Source of the DNA: Kofleriaceae bacterium
Lineage (GTDB): Bacteria; Myxococcota_A; Polyangia; Haliangiales; Haliangiaceae
NCBI GenBank assembly: GCA_018057825.1
Contig: JAGPCY010000006.1
Coordinates: 226,221-290,220 of the forward strand
DNA: 64,000 bases
Reading direction: 5' to 3'
Positions 1-8,272 of the stretch are shown here, piece by piece; positions within the stretch are counted from its first letter, which is position 1; each line of letters opens with the position of its first letter. The translations under genes and the position numbers were made by a program. The notes beneath the pieces were generated by a model. That model had not been told where the DNA came from, searched no databases, and saw nothing but the letters and a program-made list of their open reading frames with translations.

Positions 1-156
1 GGATGCTGCGCCGCGTGGTCAGGGCAGCGGCCACCCAGGCGCGCCGCCACTAGCCGGTGGATGATCGAGTAGCCCCCTGGGTTGGCTCCAAGTGCCAGGA
101 ATTACACGGGTGAACTCCTCCTGGGCGCTGGCACGAGGGTTGATGTAGGTGCCGCC

Positions 157-1608
157 ATGCGCTTCCTGCCGCTGGTCCTGTTCGCCGCCGCCGCCGCCGC
201 CTGCACCGACGACGCCGCGGTCGAGATCGAGATGCCGGACTTCGAGGAGTTCGCCGACGGCAAGACCGACACCGCATATATCGGTAGCCGCGCCGCCGAG
301 CTCAACGCCACCTTCAAGGGCAAGGTCCGGGTCATGGTCCCGGGCAAGACCGCGACCCAGCTCACCGCGATCGCCACCGCGATCCGGACCAACCCGACGA
401 GCTTCGAGCACCGCGCGATCACCAGCCAGGTCACCGAGCAGCTCAAGTACGCGCGCAACGCGCTCAAGGCGCAGAAGCTCAACCTGAATCTCGAGGGCGG
501 CGAGCCGACCTTCACCGCGGTCACCGCGATCGCCGGCGGGCTCGAGCTCGAGTACGAGGTCGCGGTCGAGTCGCTCATCAAGTGGAAGGAGCTCGAGGCC
601 CAGGGCCTGCGTCCGGCCGACCTGGTCGGGCGGATCGTCGAGTCGAAGCTGCCGCTCACCCCGGCCGGCCTCCTCGACCGGGTCAGCAACAAGTGCGCGA
701 CCGACCCCGACGACCCGGCCGCCGCGGTCCCGGTCGCCGACCTCGGCGCTCACAACCTGTTCTACTACTGGAACCCCGACAAGGCCGGCTGCCCGCTGCG
801 CGCCGCCGACCTGGCCACCGCGCGCTACGAGATCAAGAGCTCGCTGGACGCGCCCACCGCGTACCCGGAGTACGACCGCCTGGTCGCCGACGGCAAGATC
901 ACGATGGGCGTGATCTTCGGCCAGATCGAGCACGGCGAGCTGCAGAGCAACGACTGGGGCTACATCTCCTTCGACGAGATGACCTACCGCCTGCAGCAGA
1001 AGGGCTTCCGCGTGTCGTCGCGGATGACCGGCAAGCAGGGCCACAAGTTGACCAAGACCTACACCGGTGGGCTCAAGGTCGAGATCGAGATGTACACGCC
1101 GGTCCGCTTCGCCGACACCGTGCCGCGCGAGCAGTCGAACCAGCTCTTCCGCGACGTCATGAAGCGCAACGAGGTCGTCTACTACAACGGCCACGCCTTC
1201 TACGGCTCGCTGACCGTCCTCGACGAGGCGACCGCGTACCCGGCCGACACCTACCAGATCATCTTCATGGACGCGTGCTGGTCGTACGCCTACTACACCA
1301 AGCAGATCTTCCGCCACAAGGCGACCGCCGCCGACCCCACCGGCTACGCGCTGGTCGATGTCGTCAACAACACCGAGCCCGGCATCACCGGCTCGGAGAC
1401 CACCGCGGTCGTGCTCTACGACAAGCTCTTCACCGGCGCCGCCAAGGTCTACGCCGGCCAGTCGGCCTCGCGCTACTCGTGGAACGCGATCGCCAAGTAC
1501 ATGGCCGAGCACGCCGAGCGCCGGGCCGCCGCCCGCGGCGACGACCACCCGAACCCGGAGATCTACGGCATCTCCGGCGCCCGCGACAACCGCTACGGCC
1601 GTCGCTGA
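157..1608 (+). CDS. Lipoprotein with caspase-like (clan CD) His/Cys motif
   Basis: Protein of 483 aa. I chose the ATG that gives a lipoprotein signal (MRFLPLVLFAAAAAAC, lipobox-like AAAC) over an upstream in-frame start that would bury it. Role unknown. The C-terminal half has YYNGHAFYGSL (His about residue 346) and, after a strand-like stretch, IIFMDACWSYAYY (Cys about 374). A His-Gly-like turn followed by Asp-Ala-Cys after hydrophobic residues is the layout of clan CD cysteine peptidases (caspase, gingipain, clostripain). The family link is inferred from motif order only. The N-terminal 200 residues match nothing I know. It would be anchored in a membrane and face the periplasm or cell surface. 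It stands alone, and a hexamer array follows its stop. Confidence 0.75.
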   Translation: MRFLPLVLFAAAAAACTDDAAVEIEMPDFEEFADGKTDTAYIGSRAAELNATFKGKVRVMVPGKTATQLTAIATAIRTNPTSFEHRAITSQVTEQLKYARNALKAQKLNLNLEGGEPTFTAVTAIAGGLELEYEVAVESLIKWKELEAQGLRPADLVGRIVESKLPLTPAGLLDRVSNKCATDPDDPAAAVPVADLGAHNLFYYWNPDKAGCPLRAADLATARYEIKSSLDAPTAYPEYDRLVADGKITMGVIFGQIEHGELQSNDWGYISFDEMTYRLQQKGFRVSSRMTGKQGHKLTKTYTGGLKVEIEMYTPVRFADTVPREQSNQLFRDVMKRNEVVYYNGHAFYGSLTVLDEATAYPADTYQIIFMDACWSYAYYTKQIFRHKATAADPTGYALVDVVNNTEPGITGSETTAVVLYDKLFTGAAKVYAGQSASRYSWNAIAKYMAEHAERRAAARGDDHPNPEIYGISGARDNRYGRR

Positions 1609-1689
1609 GCCCGTCGCCGTCCTCGCGTGATCGACCGGCCGCCCGCGAGGCGGCCGGGGTGCTTTCGGCGGTCGCCCGCTAGTCGCGTC

Positions 1690-1880
<191 letters not shown>

Positions 1881-1887
1881 CCTCCCG

Positions 1888-3081
1888 CTACCCCGCCGCC
1901 GCCGCCGCGGCCGCCCCAGCCCGACGCATCGCGACCGCGCCGATCGCTCCAACCGCGCCCGCCAAAAGCGCCCACTGCGCCCCCCAGTCGTGGTCGATCA
2001 GAAACCCGGCGAACGGCGGCGCGACGATCGCCGCGATCGCCGACAGCGACTGCGTGATCCCGAGCGCCAAGCCCTGCTCGTGGGGCGCGGCGTGCTTGGT
2101 CACCAGCGCGGTCAGGGTCGGCCGCAGGAGCGAGTTGCCGATCGACGAGAACAGCGTCGCCGCGGCCAGCACGCCGAGCGCGGTGTCGACCGCCATGAGG
2201 GCGTAGCCGAGCGCCAGCGTCGCGAAGCCGAAGCGCGCCAGCTTGGCCTCGCCGAAGCGCGGCACCAGCCGGCGGATCAGGCCGCCCTGGATCACCAGGC
2301 CGACGAAGGCCGAGCCGGCGAAGGCGAAGCCGATCTCGCGCGGCGTGAAGTAGTGCCCGTTCCACACGTAGTGGCGCTCGGCGAACAGCGCGAACCCGCC
2401 GATGAACAGCGAGAACGAGAACATGTAGACGAAGAACACCGCCAGGAGCCGGCCGAGCTCGGGGCGTCGGAAGTACTCGACGTAGAGCCCAGGGTCGAAG
2501 ACCTTGAGCCGGTTGGCGTCGGCGACCCGGGCCCGGCCCGCCTCGCGCGGCAGGATGAAGTAGGTGCCGAGGATCGCGCAGCCCGACAGCGACGCCGCCA
2601 GCCAGAACGGCGCGGCCAGCGAGTGGTGCGACAGCCAGCCCGAGATCACCGGCCCGAAGGCGAAGCCCAGGCCAAACGCGATCCCGATCAGCGCGAAGGA
2701 CTGCGCCCGCTTCTCCGGCGGCGTGTGATCGGCGATGTAGGCCTGGGCGATGGTCAGGTTGCCGGCGGTGGCACCGTCGAGGATGCGGCCGGCGAACACC
2801 ATCCACAGCGCGTCGGCCCGGGCCAGCATGATGAACCCGGCCATCGTGCCGAGCTGCGACAGGAGCAGGATCGGCCGGCGGCCGTAGCGATCCGACAGGA
2901 CGCCGAGGATCGGCCCCGAGATGAGCTGGCAGATCGCGAACGACGACATGAGCAGCGTCGCGACCAAGGGCGACGCGCCGAACCGCTCCGAGTAGATCGC
3001 CAGGAGCGGGATGACGATCGTCAGGCCGAGGACGTCGACCAGGACGATCAAGAAGATCGGCAGGAGCGGGGAGCGGCGCAT
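1888..3081 (-). CDS. MFS transporter, TetA-like drug:proton antiporter
   Basis: A 397-aa inner-membrane protein with about 12 hydrophobic segments. It begins MRRSPLLPIFLIVLVDVLGL, and the loop 2-3 motif A GVLSDRYGRRP sits at residues 60-70, the signature of major facilitator proton antiporters. The N-terminal VDVLGLTIVIPLLA resembles the TetA/tetracycline-resistance branch, so export of a small hydrophobic compound is likely; the substrate is unknown. The C-terminus is an alanine-rich tail (AAAAAAAG). The next gene upstream on the same strand is a MATE exporter about 50 bp away, so the two may be cotranscribed as an export pair. Confidence 0.9.
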   Translation of the reverse strand: MRRSPLLPIFLIVLVDVLGLTIVIPLLAIYSERFGASPLVATLLMSSFAICQLISGPILGVLSDRYGRRPILLLSQLGTMAGFIMLARADALWMVFAGRILDGATAGNLTIAQAYIADHTPPEKRAQSFALIGIAFGLGFAFGPVISGWLSHHSLAAPFWLAASLSGCAILGTYFILPREAGRARVADANRLKVFDPGLYVEYFRRPELGRLLAVFFVYMFSFSLFIGGFALFAERHYVWNGHYFTPREIGFAFAGSAFVGLVIQGGLIRRLVPRFGEAKLARFGFATLALGYALMAVDTALGVLAAATLFSSIGNSLLRPTLTALVTKHAAPHEQGLALGITQSLSAIAAIVAPPFAGFLIDHDWGAQWALLAGAVGAIGAVAMRRAGAAAAAAAG

Positions 3082-3133
3082 GCCAGGGGGGCGTGTATAG
3101 CGCGGCGGGGCTCCGCCGGGTCGGCCCGCGGGG

Positions 3134-4513
3134 TCAGACCAGCTCGGGCTCGCGCCCGGTCAGGTCGATGTCGCGCCAGCGGCCCGAGCGGAACCGCCAG
3201 GCCATGGCGCCCGCCAGGCTCGCCAGATACGCGACGAGGCAGATCATGATCGCCACGGTGCCGCCGTCGAAGAGGTAGACCGTGGCCAGGGAGGTCGGCA
3301 GGAACACGACCCACGCCAGGACCACCCGCGCGGCCAGGGTCCAGGCGGTGTCGCCGGCGGCGCGCAGGGTCTCCGACAGGGTCATGGCGGCGGCGTCGAA
3401 GAGCTGCCAGGCCGAGCTGATCGCCAGCATCGGCGCGCCGACCGCGACCAGGTCGGCGGCCGCGACCCCGAGGTCGGCGTCGTCGCGCGCGAACAGGCCC
3501 ATGACCGCGCTCGGCATCGCCAGGTAGATGAGGCCGATCGCGCCCATCCACGCCGCGGTCACGCCCAGCGTCAGCCGGACGATACGCCCGACCAGGTCGT
3601 GGGCGCCGGCGCCGATCGACTGGCCGGCGAGGATCGCTCCGGCGGTGGCGACGCCGAAGGCCGGCATGAAGGCGACGCCGTTGACCTGGATGATCACGTT
3701 CAGCGCCGCGAACGGCAGCTTGCCGAGCTCGGCGACCGCGACGTTCAGGAACAGCGCGAAGGCCCCGAACTCGAGGAACCAGTTGAAGCCGCTCGGCAGC
3801 CCGAACCGCAACATCGAGCGCACCTCGGCCCACCGCCAGCGCACGCGCGCGGCGCCGCCGCGGGCGCGCCAGAACTCGACGAACAGGTAGGCCAGGCCGA
3901 GCCACGACGCCAGCGCCGACGCCAGGGCCGCGCCCTCGACGCCCATGGCCGGCGCCCCGGCGTGGCCCTCGATCAGGAGCCAGTTGCCGACGATGTTGGC
4001 GACCATCGTCAGCAGGCCGGCCCGCATCTGCATCGCGGTGTTGCCGAAGCCGCCGAACCAGTTACCCAGGGCCTCGGTGCCGACGATCGCCGCCACCGAC
4101 GACAGCCGGATGACCATGTAGTCGGTCATGAGGGCGTGGACCGCGGGCTCGTGAGGGAACCAGCCGAGCACCGGACCGATCAGCGGCAGGAGCGCGAGGG
4201 CCAAGAGGCCAGCGGCGAAGGCGATCGCCAGCGCGTACCAGCCGTAGCGGCGCGCGTCCTCGGCTCGGCCCTTGCCGACGAGCTGAGCGACGAAGCTCTG
4301 GACGATGAAGACAGTGCCCATCGGCAAGATCACCGCCGAGAAGCTGTTGATCGCGCCGCCGGTGGTGGCGGTCAACGCGTCGTCGCCGAGCGGCGCGACC
4401 ATGAGCGCGTCGGTGAAGCCGACCACCGCCTGGGTCGCGCGCGCCAGGACCACCGGCGCCGCCAGGATCAACAGCGCGCGCAGGGTGACGGTCGGGGCGG
4501 TCGGCGTCGACAC
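3134..4513 (-). CDS. MATE family efflux transporter
   Basis: A 459-aa protein with 12 predicted membrane segments. The GTG at the upper coordinate gives MSTPTAPTVTLRALLILAAP, which starts just before the first helix and matches normal MATE length; the longer frame adds Arg-rich sequence that is the reverse of the neighbouring region. Features typical of the family include FTDALMVAPLGDDALTA in the first repeat, IVQSFVAQLVGKG, and the matching second half IIQVNGVAFMPAFGVATAGA. It should export cationic or organic compounds using a Na+ or H+ gradient. It probably shares a transcript with the downstream MFS gene and diverges from the VOC gene. Confidence 0.92.
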   Translation of the reverse strand: MSTPTAPTVTLRALLILAAPVVLARATQAVVGFTDALMVAPLGDDALTATTGGAINSFSAVILPMGTVFIVQSFVAQLVGKGRAEDARRYGWYALAIAFAAGLLALALLPLIGPVLGWFPHEPAVHALMTDYMVIRLSSVAAIVGTEALGNWFGGFGNTAMQMRAGLLTMVANIVGNWLLIEGHAGAPAMGVEGAALASALASWLGLAYLFVEFWRARGGAARVRWRWAEVRSMLRFGLPSGFNWFLEFGAFALFLNVAVAELGKLPFAALNVIIQVNGVAFMPAFGVATAGAILAGQSIGAGAHDLVGRIVRLTLGVTAAWMGAIGLIYLAMPSAVMGLFARDDADLGVAAADLVAVGAPMLAISSAWQLFDAAAMTLSETLRAAGDTAWTLAARVVLAWVVFLPTSLATVYLFDGGTVAIMICLVAYLASLAGAMAWRFRSGRWRDIDLTGREPELV

Positions 4514-4593
4514 GGCCGGCCAGGCTACCCGCGACCGGCGGGTGGCGCCAGGGCCGGCGCGTACGCGTGGTAGCGTCCGCGCAGGAGGCACCC

Positions 4594-5382
4594 ATGAGCG
4601 CGACCGCTGCGGCCGGCACGATCGGCTGGTACGACCTGATGACCAACGGCCCCGAGGCCGCCTATTCGTTCTACGGGCGGCTGTTCGTGTGGAGCCTCGA
4701 GGCCGGCCCGCCGGAGAGCGGCGGCTACGTGATGTGCATGAGCGCGGGGCGGCCCGCGGCCGGCATCGGCGTGATCCCGTCGGGGGCGCCGCAGCCACCG
4801 GCCTGGACCGTGTACTTCCTGTCCGACGACGTCGACGCCACCGCCGCGCGCATCGTGGAGGCCGGCGGCAAGGTGATGGTCGGGCCGATGGACGTGATGC
4901 AGGAGGGCCGCATGGTGATCGCCAGCGATGTCGCCGGGGCGGTGTTCGGCGTGTGGCAGGCCAAGCGTCACCGCGGCGCCGAGGCCCGCAATGAACACGG
5001 CGGCATGTGCTGGAGCGAGGTCAACACCCGCGACGCCGCGGCCGCCTGCGCGTTCTACGGCAAGGTCTTCGACCTCGAGGCCAAGCCTCTCGGCGCGCCC
5101 GGCATGACCTACTTCACGCTCCACCGCGGCGCGACCACCGTCGGTGGGGTCCTGCAGATGGACGCGCACTGGCCGGCGGACGTCCCGGCCCACTGGATGC
5201 CGTACTTCCAGGTCTCCGACGTCGATCAGTCCTGCGGCGACATCCCCGACCTGGGCGGCAAGGTGTGCGTGCCGCCGTTCGACACGCCGTACGGGCGGAT
5301 CGCCGTGATCAACGATCCGGCCGGCGCGGCGTTCTCGATCATGACCCCGCCGCCGCCGCCGCCGGAGGCTGGCAAGAAGTAG
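4594..5382 (+). CDS. VOC family protein with two glyoxalase-like domains
   Basis: A 262-aa cytoplasmic protein. A GCAGGAGG ribosome site lies 5 bp before the chosen ATG. Two tandem VOC (vicinal oxygen chelate) modules: residues 5-125 (IGWYDLMTNGPEAAYSFYG) and about 140-255 (MCWSEVNTRDAAAACAFYG). This layout is like the 27-kDa antigen / CFP30B group, whose substrates are mostly unknown. The metal-binding His/Glu of true glyoxalase I is not clearly kept, so I would not call an activity. The C-terminus is a poly-Pro tail (TPPPPPPEAGKK). Confidence 0.9.
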   Translation: MSATAAAGTIGWYDLMTNGPEAAYSFYGRLFVWSLEAGPPESGGYVMCMSAGRPAAGIGVIPSGAPQPPAWTVYFLSDDVDATAARIVEAGGKVMVGPMDVMQEGRMVIASDVAGAVFGVWQAKRHRGAEARNEHGGMCWSEVNTRDAAAACAFYGKVFDLEAKPLGAPGMTYFTLHRGATTVGGVLQMDAHWPADVPAHWMPYFQVSDVDQSCGDIPDLGGKVCVPPFDTPYGRIAVINDPAGAAFSIMTPPPPPPEAGKK

Positions 5383-5460
5383 ACGCGTCCGGCCTCGGTC
5401 GACGCGCCCGTGCTCCGCACGCTTCGTGCGCGGGCCGGCGTGTGGCAGGATGCGAAGGTC

Positions 5461-6132
5461 ATGATCGAGGCGCGCTGCATCGCGGTCGCTATCGTCTTGG
5501 TCGCCCTGGCCTCCGCATGCCGTCGGTCGACCGTGCCTGTGGCCCCGCCGAGCGAGGCCCAGGTGGACAGTGAAGCCTCGGGTCCGCCGAGGCCGCGGGA
5601 GGTCGAGGTGGATCGTCCAGCCGAGCTGGAAGGGCCGGCGGACGCACCGCGCGTACCCAGCGCGCCGGGCGAGGTGGGTGAGCCGAGCGAGGCGAGCGAG
5701 GCGAGCGAGCCGGTCGCGTCGGCCGCGCGGGTGGTCACCCCGCGCGCCGTCGTGGTCAAGGTGCCCGGTGCTCGGCAACCGCTGGAGTACGAGCACATCC
5801 GCGATGGACGGCGGGTGGTCGGCTGGCTAGGCACCGACGTCCGGTCGTGTGACGGCATCGAAGCCGTGCTCCGCGACCGGATCTACCCGATGGAGCGTTG
5901 CCTGACGACCACTGACGCCCGCGAGTTCAAGCTCGGCGTGGCGGTGATCGATCGAGAGCTCGCGATCGCGACGTGCTCGCACTGCGCGACCCAGCCGGCT
6001 CATCCCTGCTGCCAGCTCTCCGAGGCTACCTACGCGTGCCTGTCCGCGGTCGCGCCGGTGGTCGAGCGAACCGCGAGCCGCTGCTGGCAGGACTTCACGC
6101 TGACCACCCTGGTGGCGCCCGCGGGCGACTGA
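5461..6132 (+). CDS. Cys-rich lipoprotein, unknown function
   Basis: A 223-aa protein. Signal peptide with lipobox LASAC (MIEARCIAVAIVLVALASAC). A low-complexity linker follows (residues 25-100, Pro/Glu/Ala/Val-rich, with a short repeat SEASEASEP encoded by 9-bp GCGAGCGAG units). The C-terminal domain from about residue 115 has many cysteines (CDG, ERCL, ATCSHCA, PCCQL, YACL, RCW), suggesting disulfides in the periplasm or on the surface. This pattern of a short lipoprotein with a disordered linker and Cys-rich end is common in myxobacteria. No known domain recognised. It is convergent with the TPR lipoprotein, with a gap of only 10 bp. Confidence 0.8.
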   Translation: MIEARCIAVAIVLVALASACRRSTVPVAPPSEAQVDSEASGPPRPREVEVDRPAELEGPADAPRVPSAPGEVGEPSEASEASEPVASAARVVTPRAVVVKVPGARQPLEYEHIRDGRRVVGWLGTDVRSCDGIEAVLRDRIYPMERCLTTTDAREFKLGVAVIDRELAIATCSHCATQPAHPCCQLSEATYACLSAVAPVVERTASRCWQDFTLTTLVAPAGD

Positions 6133-6142
6133 CGCCCGTCGG

Positions 6143-7510
6143 TCACGGGCTGCGCGGCAGGCGGGCGAGGGCGGCGGTGGCGCGGACCTCGAGCGACGGG
6201 TCGCGGGCCACGGCCTGGCGCCAGGCGTCGATCGCCGCGGCCGCGGAGCCGGCGGCGCCGGCGCTGACCGCGGCGGCGTGGGCCTCGGCGGCGTCGGCCC
6301 AGGCCGCGCCGGTGTCGATCGCGGTCGCGTGCTCGGCGGCGAGGCGCGCCACGGCCAGGGCGGCCGAGCGTCGGTCCGGCCCAGGCGCGGCCAGCGTGCG
6401 AGCCACGCTCCAGGCGGCGATCGCCGCCGGTCGCCCGCCGGGCACGAACCGGGCGTCGTGCTCGACCGCCTCGGCGACGCGGGTCGCCAGCGCGCCGGCC
6501 TCGTCGGGGCACGCCGGATCGGGGCCGCGATCCTCGAGCTCCCCGAGGGTCGCCGTGGCGGCCGCGCGATCGCCGAGCCACCAGTGGGCGTCGGCGGTGC
6601 CGACCAGCGCCGCGCAGGTGTGGGCCGCGCCGAGCGACGGCGCCGCCGCCGCGTACACCGTCAGCGCGTCGCGGTACTTGCCGACCTGTCGGTACTGATC
6701 TCCCAGGGTGATCAACATCGCCGGCGCGGCGGCGCGATCGAGCTGCCCGAAAAGCTGCGCGGCGTCGGCCGCTGCGCCGGCGGTGGCGTAGACCCGCAGG
6801 AGATCCGTGCGCGCCGCGGCGCGGATGGGCGGCGGCCCGTGGCGGGCCAGCTCGAGGAAAGCGGTCAGGGCCGCGGCCTCGTCGCCGAGGTTCCAGGTCG
6901 TCCAGGCGTGCTTGTAGCGAGCGTAGGCGCCGACCTGGGGATCCGCGGCGGCGAGCGTGTACTGCGCGCGCGCCGCGATCAGCTCGCCGTCATCGAACGC
7001 CAGATCGCCCAGCCCCACCGCGGCCGCCGCGACGAGCCGCGAGTCGGGACGCTCGGTCACCAGCCGAGTCCAAGTGCGGCGGGCCTCGTCGCGTCGCCGC
7101 GCCGCGACCAGCGCGCCGCCCAGGGCGTGCAGCACCTGATCCCCCGTCGTGAGCTGCGGGAAGTCGGAGCGCGCCACCAGGCGCAGGCCCAGCGCCAGCG
7201 CCTCGGCCCGCTCGGCGACCTCCCCGGACTCGTCGAGCAGGTGGAACAGCCGGGCCTCAGCCTCCAGCTCCTCGAGGCCCGTCGATCGCGCCGCCAGCTC
7301 GCGCAGGAGCGCCACCGATCGCGCGCGCGCCGCCGGTGACGTGCGCCAGGCCGTCCCCACCCCATCGTCCGTCGGCTCCGCGACCAGGCCGTCGTCGCCG
7401 GCGTCGCTCGCCTCGCCGTCCCCCCTCGACGCAGCGCCGCTTCGCTCCTGCGCCCGCGGCCGGACACAGCCCAGCGCGCACGCGCAGACGACGAGCGGGA
7501 GGAGCCTCAT
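6143..7510 (-). CDS. TPR-repeat lipoprotein
   Basis: A 455-aa lipoprotein with signal MRLLPLVVCACALGC. After an acidic linker (residues 20-50) the rest is helical with TPR-like units, for example around LVAAAAVGLGDLAFDDGELIAARAQYTLAA and ALTVYAAAAPSLGAAHTCAALVGTADAHWWLGDRAAA. TPR proteins of this size act as periplasmic or outer-membrane scaffolds; the partner is unknown. The first codon lies next to the inverted-repeat element that marks the left edge of the defence-like island, so this is the last ordinary gene before it. Confidence 0.85.
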   Translation of the reverse strand: MRLLPLVVCACALGCVRPRAQERSGAASRGDGEASDAGDDGLVAEPTDDGVGTAWRTSPAARARSVALLRELAARSTGLEELEAEARLFHLLDESGEVAERAEALALGLRLVARSDFPQLTTGDQVLHALGGALVAARRRDEARRTWTRLVTERPDSRLVAAAAVGLGDLAFDDGELIAARAQYTLAAADPQVGAYARYKHAWTTWNLGDEAAALTAFLELARHGPPPIRAAARTDLLRVYATAGAAADAAQLFGQLDRAAAPAMLITLGDQYRQVGKYRDALTVYAAAAPSLGAAHTCAALVGTADAHWWLGDRAAATATLGELEDRGPDPACPDEAGALATRVAEAVEHDARFVPGGRPAAIAAWSVARTLAAPGPDRRSAALAVARLAAEHATAIDTGAAWADAAEAHAAAVSAGAAGSAAAAIDAWRQAVARDPSLEVRATAALARLPRSP

Positions 7511-7566
7511 GGGCCCATCGACACGCCGCGCGGCCCTCGGTTCCGGAATTCGCGCGCGGCCGCCGA

Positions 7567-7725
7567 GGGCCCGCGAATGAACAAGTCGGTCGAAGATCGC
7601 GGTCGAGGCGCCCGGATGGCAAGGCGCGAGGAGCGGCGCACACTCTCGGTGTGAAACCGACGAGCAACGCCGCCAGCCGGGATGGATCGGCCGCGAGATC
7701 GGCTGAGTTGTTCTTTCGCGGGCCC
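7567..7725. mobile_element. MITE-like element with imperfect terminal inverted repeats
   Basis: The left arm at 7567-7584 and right arm at 7708-7725 are inverted copies matching at 17 of 18 positions (GGGCCCGCGAATGAACAA against its complement). A weaker match continues inward about 20 bp (AGTCGGTCGA... against the right arm). In the middle is a small perfect hairpin, CACAC-TCTCG-GTGTG, at 7639-7653. No gene fits inside. The size, inverted ends and position at the edge of an accessory region fit a miniature inverted-repeat element, though a large structured RNA or attenuator is also possible. This covers most of the 260-bp gap between two genes. Confidence 0.5.
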
Positions 7726-7771
7726 CAAGGGGCGACGTGACGGGCGGCGCGTGCGCGTGGCGCGAGATGGG

Positions 7772-8272
7772 CTAGCCCATCGCGGGCTCGGCACGCAGCG
7801 CTTCTTCGCGAATCCATCGACCGAGGGGGCCGTCGTACGCTCGCCACCGCGCCTCGGTCTCGTCGTAGCGCACGGTCAGCACGTCGCGCGGTGCGTTTGG
7901 CGATGGAGCGATCTGCGTGCCGACCAGGAACCCGAGCAACATGCCAGGCAATTGCTTGGTGCTGCCCAGCGCTGCGCCGAGCAAGCCGAGCGCGAGCTGA
8001 TCATCGGTCAGGCCGAGCGGGCCACCGGGTTGCCGCGTCAGGCGCGCGATGCCGCCATGCACCTTGATCTGATAGCTGCGCCCGTCCCGAACGAAGCCGA
8101 ACCACGGCCGCTTCGGGTCGAGGCGTTGCAGCTCGCCAAGGTGTCCGTGGTCGACGGCGTCGCGGAGTTCCTTGACGCTCGTCGCGAACACGTCGAGCGC
8201 CTGGTAGCGACCCTTTTGTCGCTCGAGGCCGCCGACGAGGTCCGTCAGCGTAAGCAGGCCTGGCGCGGTCAT
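7772..8272 (-). CDS. Unknown 166-aa protein coupled to the RelA/SpoT-domain gene
   Basis: Starts MTAPGLLTLTDLVGGLERQK; its ATG overlaps the stop of the upstream RelA/SpoT gene (ATGA), so the two are translationally coupled. Middle: DPKRPWFGFVRDGRSYQIKVHGGIARLTRQP. Then a hydrophobic Gly/Leu stretch, DDQLALGLLGAALGSTKQLPGMLLGFLVGTQ, that could be a membrane-inserting or packing helix pair (residues about 95-130). I recognise no family. As last gene of a three-gene cluster next to a restriction system, it could be an antitoxin, an effector or an accessory factor; this is inference from context only. Confidence 0.75.
   Translation of the reverse strand: MTAPGLLTLTDLVGGLERQKGRYQALDVFATSVKELRDAVDHGHLGELQRLDPKRPWFGFVRDGRSYQIKVHGGIARLTRQPGGPLGLTDDQLALGLLGAALGSTKQLPGMLLGFLVGTQIAPSPNAPRDVLTVRYDETEARWRAYDGPLGRWIREEALRAEPAMG

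Noticed and set aside
92..134. Hairpin GTGCCAG ... CTGGCAC upstream of the first gene
   Set aside because: Seven-base arms with a 29-base loop in GC-rich DNA are expected by chance.
19..1548. 509-aa open frame antisense to the first lipoprotein gene
   Set aside because: Repetitive Val/Leu/Arg/Gly composition with no domain; the plus strand has a lipoprotein signal and the His/Cys motifs.
5405..5435. Terminator-like hairpin before the lipoprotein at 5461
   Set aside because: GC-rich stem without T-run; such stems are frequent in this genome, so no terminator is claimed.
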